Origin: Paramyrothecium sp. XJ0827
Taxonomy: Eukaryota; Ascomycota; Sordariomycetes; Hypocreales; Stachybotryaceae
Reading direction: 5' to 3'
Assembly: GCA_020881915.1 (NCBI GenBank)
Contig: JAJFPB010000003.1
Span: forward strand, 3,534,001-3,598,000
DNA length: 64,000 nt
The first letter of the stretch is position 1. The number at the start of each line of letters is the position of its first letter. The position numbers and the translations under genes were made by a program. This document shows positions 55,140-64,000 of the stretch, piece by piece. The notes beneath the pieces were generated by a model. That model was not told where the DNA came from and did no database searches. It was given only the letters and a program-made list of their open reading frames with translations.

Positions 55140-58001
55140 ATGCCGTTGACGTGCGGCCTCTTCGTGAGTAGACAGTTATTCGCAGCATTCGTCGTCCCCC
55201 GTCTGAGCATGAATCAACTGACTTTTCCCCCCATTCAGCGCTGGCGACGCCAGCCGAGTGAGAAGCGCGGCCGCGTCCCTACCATGTCCATCTTCGGCGA
55301 CTCGAACCGCCATTCTATTCGTGCTATCGGCCAATTCATTGGATTGTCCGCCGCCGTTGCGTCTCCTGCACCAGATCAATGGAAAGAGAAAGCCATGCCC
55401 GAGGACTCATCCGGGAGCGGCTCGCCCAGACCCGATCCACGCCTGAGCACCGACATGCGGAATGTACTCGAACACGTCTACAATGTCCTTCGCGGAAAGG
55501 AACCTACCTTGTCAAAAGCAAGGCTACTCCGGTTTCTGGAGGACGAGCAGCATGAATCGGCCGTTGCGTTGGACAAAGATACATACCAATTTGGCGATTT
55601 TCTATTTGTCTGGCTCAGCCTAAACTCCGGCGCTCGAGACTACGTTGGATCTGCCGCCTCCGCAAAGGATCTTTCGAAACCCTTGACGAATTATTTCATC
55701 AACAGCAGCCACAACACGTACCTGGTCGGCAATCAGCTGGCATCCTACAGTTCCGCGGATGCATACAGGAATGTATGAGCAGAACCCCAACTACCGGGCA
55801 TGAGACTTGCTAAAGTTCGTAATCTAGGTTCTTTCCCGAGGATGCCGTTGCATCGAGATCGATGTGTGGAATGGAGATGTCCACGTTCCGATAACCAGAT
55901 CAAAATCTCCCAAACGAGAGCACAACCGTGGCTTATCAGGAAGCTCATTTCCAAACGTTGCTTCGTCCGTCATGGAGCACGTCGAGGACACTGTGGGCGC
56001 CGCCAGGGCGTACTTTGGCGACAAAAGTGCCACGCACTCACGCAGTCCCAGCACCAACAGCCGTGTGGTTTGCGATGAGCTGAGTCCGAAATCCGCCGAG
56101 TTTGGAGTCGACGCAAGAGAATCCTCTGATAGACTCGACGTCTCACGAGCTCGAACGCGGTCCCGTCAGCAGATGCCCAAAGGTGAACCCATTGTAGCTC
56201 ACGGCTGGACCTTCACACCCCCTTGTGGCTTCCGGGAGGTGTGCGAGGTCATCAGGGACTCTGCGTTCAAGGACAATGATCTGCCTGTGATTGTCAGCCT
56301 CGAAATACATGCGGACACGGATCAGCAAGAAGTCATGGCCAAGATCATGAAGGAAGTTTGGCAAGATAAACTCATTTCTGAACCGCTTGAAGGATGCGAC
56401 CCCCGTTTCAGGGTTCCCAGATTGGATCAACTACGAAACAAGATTCTTGTCAAAGTCAAGAGAGCACACTCGACCATCGTGGCGGTCTCTGACACAACGA
56501 GCCTTCCACCTAGATTCGCAGAAGATGAGGATGCTTCTGGCTCGGAAGAGGATCTCCGAGCTCCTGTGGCGCAAAAATCCTCAGTCGCGCCCGGCGCTCA
56601 ACAGGATGCGCCGCGTAGAGTCCCTATCTGCAAGAACCTAAGCGACCTCGCTGTATATACTCGCAGTGAACATTTCCACGCACTCGATACACCAGCGGCC
56701 AAGAAGCCCACACACATCTTCTCCATCAGCGAGAACAGGATTCTTGATATTAATGCCAAGAACCACCAAGAAGTCTTCATGCATAACAAGAATTATTTCA
56801 TGAGGGCATTCCCAGCGGGTCGAAGGATCAACAGCTCAAACCCAGACCCCAGCTTGTTCTGGCGGAAAGGTGTTCAGATGGTTGCCATGAACTGGCAGTA
56901 CATGGACGAGTTCATGATGCTCAACGAAGCCATGTTCGCAGGTGAGCAAGGCTGGGTCTTGAAGCCGCCAGGGTACCTGAGCGCGGACAAGGCCGGCATT
57001 ACGCAAGAGCTTGCTGCCCCAGGCCGCGTGCTCGACTTGGTCATCACCGTCTTCGCCGGCCAGCACATTCCGTTGGACGGCGACGATGCTCAATCTGATA
57101 GTTCGAAGGCCGCTAGCGCCATTCGACCTGTGATCAAGGCAGATCTCCATGTCGAAAAGCGAGAAGCAACGGATAAAGATGGACAAGGACAGGAACACAA
57201 ATACAAGCAAAAGACGACTTCCCAGAGATCCGACCACCCAAGCTGGGGCCTGGCCGGCTCAGTTCTCAAGTTCCTCAACATTCCCAACGTGGTGGAAGAT
57301 TTCTGTTTCCTCAGGTAAGCAATTGCATCCCTTTCCCGTCCCTCTTACCCCACCGTCTCCTTTCTCGTGGTCCCTTTTGAGGCTATCTTGCTTTGTCTTT
57401 GTCTGAGAAACTCTTGGTGTCCCTCTTCTCCCACCCTACCCCTATAAAATAGGTTACCACATTCCTTTCGTGCATCCAGCCAAGAGGCTAGCACACACCC
57501 CTCTGTGTCGGTCTCGGGAATTTTGTCAGTCCGCGCGAGGAGCGGCTCGACTCGTTGGATAAGAGCTCGGTGCTGCATCAGCCGCTAGCTTGCAGCTTGA
57601 CAGCCGCATGCATGCCCGCATGACGTTTTGTTGACAGCACATGCGGCCAAGGATGCGGTAGTTTGCAATTCCAATGTCATTCGCTACACAATTACCCATT
57701 GGACCCCTGCCATGAGGCCTTATTTGGCCCACGGGCTGGTAGTCAGAACCAATGACACCGAGATACCCTGGATTACAATTATGCAGATGCACTTGTGGGC
57801 CAATCGCTGATACTTGTCATTAGATTAAGGGTTGAAGATGAAGCACGTTATGGCATTATCAGCTCACCGATACTGGCCTGGGCTTGCATACGTCTAGACC
57901 GCCTCCGGCCTGGTTATCGCTTCGTTAGCCTTATGGACATGAAAGGCAACCCTGTAAATGGCGGCAAGTTGTTGGTTAAGATTACGAAGACTGTGCGGTA
58001 G
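55140..58001 (+). CDS. Phosphoinositide-specific phospholipase C (X-Y-C2), four exons
   Basis: The enzyme cleaves PIP2 into diacylglycerol and IP3 at membranes in Ca2+-dependent signalling. Exons 55140-55163, 55239-55772, 55828-57314 and 57824-58001 give 740 residues. A degenerate EF-hand-like region (TLSKARLLRFLEDEQHE) precedes the X domain: NYFINSSHNTYLVGNQL with catalytic His166, RGCRCIEIDVWNG, and AHGWTFTPPCGFREV with His311. The Y domain has ICKNLSDLAVYTRSEHF, SISENRI and GVQMVAMNWQYMDEFMMLNEAMF. The C2 domain starts at RVLDLVITVFAGQHIP and ends in LAWACIRLDRLRPGYRFVSLMD. This last part is on a separate exon after an intron of about 509 nt; without it the frame stops at 57318 and the C2 domain would be cut. 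No PH domain is seen. The first intron (55164-55238) is a multiple of three and may be retained, so the N-terminus is less sure than the rest. Confidence 0.9.
57315..57823 (+). other. Unusually long intron in the phospholipase gene
   Basis: Donor GTAAGC at 57315 and acceptor CATTAG ending at 57823; other introns of this gene are 55-75 nt. The interior is C/T-rich at first (about 57327-57450) and then mixed. A second candidate acceptor (GTTGACAG at about 57632-57639) would leave a stop in the reading frame. No gene or repeat was recognised inside. Confidence 0.6.
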
Positions 58002-61000
58002 TCTCGTGTGTATCCCTGTGAGTATTCCTATTGGCTCGCTGGCTGCGGATCGGGTTCCGGTGGCTCACCTCCAATGTGGGTGAGCTGAACACCTGTCACT
58101 GTGAACCCAGAGTCAACCCTCTTATCGTTTGAGGGACTTTCGCAGACTCGGGACCTCCGTAGAGAGCAGCATTATCAAACGGCGAGGTTCTTGGCACCGG
58201 GTGTTGTCTCGGTTTTCATTATTCTTATTCCTTTTGTCTCACATATTACCGATCGCGAAGCCTATGGGAAGGTGGATCGCCAACAGATCTTTGTTTTCAG
58301 CTGGGTTCATTTGGAGTCAACGGCGGCGACCCGGCAGGAAGTAGCATCAAGCAAGCTCGGAGTTTGGTTGGCGGCTTTGCAATTTTTTAGATCTTTTAGG
58401 CCAGAGTCTCTTGCAACATCAAGTGTTTCACCTCGGATGACGGTCCCCCCAAGCGCCACAAGATGAAGCATCGTTGTCTGGAAACATTGTCCCCCATCAG
58501 CCGAGAGCCTTGGGATGCCCGTAATGCCGTAAATTGGTTCGCAGGTGACCGCTCGACTGCTGTGCAGATCACCGAGCCATTCTTAGTCCTCAGCCTGGCT
58601 CGAACGTTCTGCCTGTGGCAGCCGATTGGTCGCTGCATTGGGGAGTTCGCCGGTTTCTTGTTGATTTGTGGAGTGCCAAGCGCCATCACAAACTCAGCTG
58701 TAGACCCAACTGTTGTCAGATACGACGTAGATCAGCACGTTGCTGCCGCCGTCCAGGGAGTCCAGTAAGGGTCCACGCGTTCACTCTGTCCGAAGAGCTC
58801 GTGGCCTCGTTCGTGGTAGCCAGTGGGGGTAAACCTAGCTCTATGCATCGGACAGAGCAAGGCTCTTCCACCTCTTGACCCTGGAACATTGGAACTAAGT
58901 CTTCTCAGCCGGTACATGCGTATTTCCACGGCATATCGTACGAGCGTCTTGCGCGACCAACGTCCCATGATTTCTGCTTGGCTTACACAGTGAATCGTGC
59001 GCCAACGACCAAGTGCCAGAAAGCCCCCTTGTGTTTGCAGTTGTAGCGCTTCGTCACCTCGGGAGCCAGCCAGGCTGTCAGGGCATTTTACAACATTGTA
59101 GAACATTCTGCTGCGATGGCAGTAGCCCTGGATGCAACCGTCCAAGGCGATGGTGTCAAAGTGATTGAAAGGGTTCAATCGTTCTGAAAGTGGTGAAGCG
59201 GCTGCAAGTTGTGTTGCAACCGGTGACCGACATCCAAGCGGGCGGCTGGCATCCCGCCAACTAGGGTAAACCCGTTCAGGGCGAAACGAACGATGTCTAC
59301 CTTACCTTTTGCGGCCCGGCCCGAAGACACAGTACGCGTTAGTTTTGGTCTGCGCGTCACCTTGACGTAACGTCTTCACACCGGCTCGGTATCACCAAGG
59401 TCGTGCATATGCGGCAGGGTCTCTCGATGATGACGACGTGTTCTGCTATGTACAAGCTGAACGGCATTTGTAGTTTCAGCACTGGCGGCGGTAACGGCCA
59501 ACGCAAGCAGACTGAGACTTGGCCATTGGGTTGCTGGTCCCTGTTCACGAGTGAACTTCATCGCTATACTCGAAGGAGCAGAAGCTGATCGAGGCGTCAA
59601 TCGAGGGCCCTTAGTATAACAGAGAGAAATCGTGCCGTGCTGAAAGCTTTCCCGCCTGGACCAGTGAGAAGGTCTTGTCGAACTTCGATCACGCGTCATC
59701 CATAGACCATCCCGCACACGCACACACCCCCTTTCCCTTGATTTTCTCGTCCGCTCTGGCCGTCGTATGGGGGGGGCACAAGTGCAGCCCGTTCAGCTAT
59801 ACAGGCCTCTTGCTGCAGGTTTCACCGGCGTGTAAGACGGGAGGGCCTCCGCGGATGCAAGAATGGCCCAGGTCACGACGTCGCCATGCTGAGGGTGTTG
59901 ACAAGCACGGCGAAATGGGCATGAATGGAAGGAAAGGGAGAAAAGCAGAGATTGGCCAGGCCGTTCCATCCGACACCGAGACTCAGATAAGAAAGAAGCC
60001 ATCGCTGCAAATGCCTCCGCAGGTGATGCCCATAACAAGGCGCCGAGAATCGAATCGGCCATGTGGGCCGGCACCAGATCTGGTGTACCGCAGGACCCCG
60101 TGCTTCCGTGTCTTGCCACAACCTCACCCGTGTTGCACCCGGGCACTCAGGAGCTCGGCTCGGCCATGGTGTGCAATACACTGCGAGCACTGACATGGAC
60201 GAAGAATCAGCCCACGTACCTGCAGGATACCAGGCTGTGCGATCCCATCCATCGGTTCCCAGCATTGAGAGTGCACCAGTCGATCTTGTGTCACTCTGGT
60301 CAGACGGAAGCTTCGTGATTGGAGAAGGGGGATGTGCAGTGCATGGGGGACCCAGGTCCTCCCCACCAGGGTCTTTGGATCCTAGAAAAGGAACAACACG
60401 AATTGGTTGCCTTGAACAAGGCTATATAAGGTAGGGACAGCAAAATGGTGGCAGTCACTCACGTGAACCTTGCTGCGGCGCTCTGCTCTGACCTTGTCTC
60501 TACATTGGGGCTGGATCGACCCCGAGACAAGATGCACAAGAAGCCCTACCTCCAACGCAGTCATAACCTCGAGACTGGTTTGGTTAAGAATAGCACTAGA
60601 TCCCACAGGGCCCACCCTGTGAAGCTAAGCGAGGCAAGAGGAGGTTCCTGTCCCGTAAGTCCAGCACGTAATTTGACTAATATGCGATAAGGGGAGAGGA
60701 CCCGAGGTAAGGTAGTTGAAGGTGCGAACAGGGCCACAAGGTAGGGTAGATGGACCACTGCCTTGTTCTCGCCATGTCAAAGAAGGAGAGGGCCGTAGTA
60801 TCATTAATATCAGGTGTAGTCGGTAGCAAGTTCTGGGAAGGTTAGCGCCCGCTGATCTTGCACAGCCGCCATCTCTACTGCATGGGTTTTGTATTCTGCG
60901 TCACGGGAAACATGGCTGCCGCATGATACCAGTGTGGTAACATTGCCCATCACGTAACCTGTGACTCCTCCATTCACGTACTGGACCGGCGCCCCTCTTC

Positions 61001-64000
61001 CTCCCTTTTTATATGGAGTAGCAAATCTAATCGCAGCGTCGCATGCATGTGATTTTAAAGCCCACGGCCGGGTAACTTTGGTACGATGATGCACATCGCG
61101 CCGGAAGACCGTCCCCGGGCCACGCGCTGAACAGCTTCTTGCTGCCCAGCACGCATTGTGCATGAGCAGGCTGCTGAGCTGCAGACACTCCCTGAGAATG
61201 AAAGGTCTACCTCACCCCATCAGATCTGGAGTGACTTCCGCGTCCATGCACGGCGCGATGCGATATGCAAATGTGCAGCTTTTGATGTGGCAGAGGCGCA
61301 CACACACCGGGGTTTGCACCACTTTGGTCTGAGTCTCGGCCCCGCAACCCTTCCGTGCCCTGCCCTGGGCCATCCTGTCAGTGCTCTTGCTTTTGACTTC
61401 TTCAAGGGACATCCTGACCTTCTTCACACCATTCCGCGAGACCTGCTACGTCATACGGCATGATTGGTGTCCAAGGTTTGTCTCCTTGTATGCTCCTGTC
61501 CAGCTATTTTGCCATTCTGGGCATCTGATTGCCCTACCGTTGTTGTACGGGACCGCTTTTGCGTATAGTGAGTGGTCCATGGACGCTACGGGAAGAAGGC
61601 CGCCGGCGCAATGACCCCTGAAGTAACCATAGACATGGTTTTGTGGTAAGTTCTTACCGTCTAATTATGGCGGCTACCTCTCTACATGACGGGCACGTAT
61701 GTTTTTGGTCCCACAGGGTTGCGGATTGCTGCATGCTCCGACACCGACGCCTCCACCGGTAACAGCGCGATGTACGCCTGCCTCGCTTTCTTCGTCTTCT
61801 CCCACTGGCAGCCTTCTGCATGCCTACATGGCTCATCGTTCAGGTTCATGGCGCTGTGCGCGTTATGCGTTATGCTTAGAGGCAGCCGTCAATGGCCCTT
61901 TTGCTCGGCGCATCCTCTCCCATCGTCCGAGCACTACCAAGCATGGGCTCGCTGGTTGCAAGGTTCCGGTCTGAAGACTATAAAAGTCGTCAGCTGTCCC
62001 ACGCTCTTTTCGATCAAAATCCTTTGACATCGACGTGTCTCCGCATCCCATTTTGAAGTTGGGTATCAACCCTCATCGATGTGTGCCACGACGCATTGCT
62101 CTTGACTTTTAAGCGATTGCTACCTTGGCCTTTCCGCTTTTCGTTTTCTGAGTATCTCATGGTTCTGACCATGGCTCCAACAAGTACGGTCTTCAATGCC
62201 GCCATGGTTCAACTATTGTTTTGTTTTGTTTTGACAAGTGATTCAGAAACAAACACGGTTGCCCACGTTGCGCCTTTTCAGGACAATTCTAGAGTTAGTA
62301 ACTAGTCAAGCTTTTCTTAATAAATGCGAAAAAACACAGTCAGCTAAATACTATCCCAGGTACCGGGTACCAGATGCCCAACTTGTCTGCAGGGCGGTCA
62401 AGAAGTTTGGGTCATCCCGGGCCGGAGATGCGGCTATTGCGGAACTCCATGCAGTTGAGGAGAGTCTCGGCCTGGTTGAGGTGAGTCCAGTGAGCCTTTG
62501 AAATTGGTTCTAGACTCCGTTCGAAGCCGAGGCTAAGATCGGCTACATCTAGTTCAGTTCCATTTGAACAACAATGATCACGGCTCAGGGGTCGCAGGCA
62601 TTGATTTAGGCTTGGTAGCGGGAAAAACGACGATTCCTCGGGAACGTATCGTGAGTGGGTACCACACTTGGTGAAAGTCAGGTGTCTACTTGGTGACGGT
62701 TGCGTGATGTGCTTGGCTCTTCAGGCACAAGTCAATGGCGGTGTCCGTCCGCCCTGCGGGTAGAGCAGCTGCAATGCTTATGTGGTTCACATGCGCGGCT
62801 TCAACCAGAGCCCGCAAGAATGGGGGGCTGGTCATCCAAGAACTGGGCTGTTATCGGTTCCCTTGCTTGCTACTTGCCTTGCTATACTCCACTTTCCAGT
62901 CGAAATGTTGACGTCGGGTATCGAGAAGGCTGCATCCTTAACAGGCTGCGCCATGGTCGGCGAGCAGTCTGGCGAACCGTCTCAATTTTAACCTGTTGCT
63001 GTTCATACCGTAATGCAAAATAAAGACACTTCAATCGTCCGTAGGCCGCGTTTCGGATTGTAGCAGGGAGTTCGTGCTGTCAACAGTGTTGTTGTGCTTT
63101 GCTCTCCTTCCACAAGCAAGAGGGACGGATGTGTGAGGCACAGCAATGACGGCTACATGGGCCTGTTTTGGGCTGGTACCTGGTGAAAAAGGCGTGCATG
63201 TTTATTGCCGGAAGTCCAGGGAAAGGGTTTCGGTTGAGCTGACCTCTAGCCCAATGATCTGACGGCGGATCGCAGCGCAGGGGCAGCGCCTGGAGCGACA
63301 ACCGTTATCTTACGACCAGCGCGACGGTTCTTTCGACAACCACGCGAGGGCGAAGTAGCACACACCCCAGCAGCAGCAGGACGCCAGGGGTGGGGACAGG
63401 ACTGGTGACGCAGTAGAGCGTCCACCGAGACTGGACAGGAATGTGCGTGTCCTAGCATGCGATTTTGGATTGCTCCATGTTAGTGATGGCTCGGAGCCAA
63501 CAGCAACACCGTAATGTTGAAATTGAGCCCGTTAATCAAGGCGGCAGAGGGGCTTCTTCCAAGGGATGCTAGGCACCCGTGGCATGATATGTCCCAAACC
63601 AGTAACCAGCAATCCTTCTCAAGCCGTTTACGAAATACACGAGCCCGCTGGAGTACAGATGTCGTTACGCTGGGCACGGCAAGTCTCATGTTTCGTGGAG
63701 GGGGACAGCGAACCCCCTTGGAATCTTGGTGGGCCGTGATCTGCAGATCGCTTCATTTGCCTGGTATCGCCGCCAAGCATTGCAGGCATACGGGTTTGGT
63801 AGAGCAGAGAAACCACATCTGCAAGCGTAGAACGGGGACCAGCAGAAGAGACAAACAGATTGTGGATGTGCATGCATGGATGGATGGGCATCGCGTGAGG
63901 TTGGATGCTGGAGTGGGCCAGTGGGCCCCCCGCGAGCATAAGAGAGGTAATTGGATAGGTCCTGGCTCCGCACGTCGCAGTCGCTTACCCAGGGGGGTGT
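58002..64000. other. Gene desert at the right end
   Basis: About 6 kb without a supportable gene. Frames up to about 170 codons occur (for example 59675-60193 +, 58732-59178 -) but they overlap frames on the other strand, have odd composition and match no domain I know. I looked for tRNA and 5S rRNA signatures and found none. The stretch may hold old transposon or gene remnants, or simply be intergenic. Confidence 0.45.

Noticed and set aside
59675..60193. 172-codon + strand frame
   Set aside because: Overlaps a 117- and a 130-codon frame on the other strand; composition is random-like and no domain is seen.
60590..60660. Possible 5S rRNA remnant (GTGAAGCTAAGCGAGGCAAG)
   Set aside because: A short resemblance to eukaryotic 5S segments only; no internal control region in order, no matching stem ends and no terminator.

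Overview
The window looks like nuclear DNA of a filamentous ascomycete, most likely a Sordariomycete. Genes sit on both strands, and coding regions are cut by short introns with GT...AG ends and CTAAC-like branch sites. Intergenic spaces are long and contain poly-purine/pyrimidine tracts and AAGGTACCTT / CTTACCTTACC motifs. The gene families also fit: a DHA2 transporter, a fungal hybrid histidine kinase, a Mid2-like wall sensor and a LacA-type GH35 beta-galactosidase. I see no bacterial operons, tRNA, rRNA or CRISPR. Species cannot be named from the sequence alone.

Layout. From 1 to 2647 there is no convincing gene. A six-exon DHA2 drug/H+ antiporter-type MFS gene (2648-4603, +) is followed by three small genes on the minus strand: a YjlB-like cupin (5398-6027), a DUF829/TMEM53-like alpha/beta-hydrolase (6573-7454) and a two-exon stress-responsive A/B-barrel (Dabb) protein (9692-10483). 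A low-complexity stretch at 10.1-11.9 kb leads to an intronless 1380-residue hybrid histidine kinase (12022-16164, -). A gene of unknown function (about 17933-19117, +, 5' end unresolved) comes next.

The central block is conserved housekeeping: Mpv17/PMP22 (19584-20471, -), YIF1 (21440-22601, -), SRP receptor alpha (23271-25432, +) and a 2313-residue coiled-coil protein (26002-32995, -). YIF1 and the SRP receptor are divergent and share one 669-bp promoter region; both act in early secretion.

The right half is more accessory and surface-related. It holds a four-exon small secreted four-cysteine protein reassembled here from short exons (35267-35955, -), a Mid2-like single-pass sensor (36725-37639, -), an eight-exon GH35 beta-galactosidase (41537-44977, +) and a 1005-residue, probably N-myristoylated, disordered protein (45554-48632, -). 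A two-exon mini-cupin (52552-53003, -) and a PI-specific phospholipase C (55140-58001, +) follow; the C2-domain end of the phospholipase lies beyond an unusually long intron of about 509 nt. From 58.0 to 64.0 kb I find nothing I can call a gene.

All multi-exon models were built by hand by matching reading phase across GT/AG sites and by family resemblance from memory. No database search was run. I found no clearly new multi-gene system. The best leads are the short multi-exon genes hidden between long open frames, the AAGGTACCTT motif family with its palindromic cluster upstream of the phospholipase gene, and several large unrecognised proteins.
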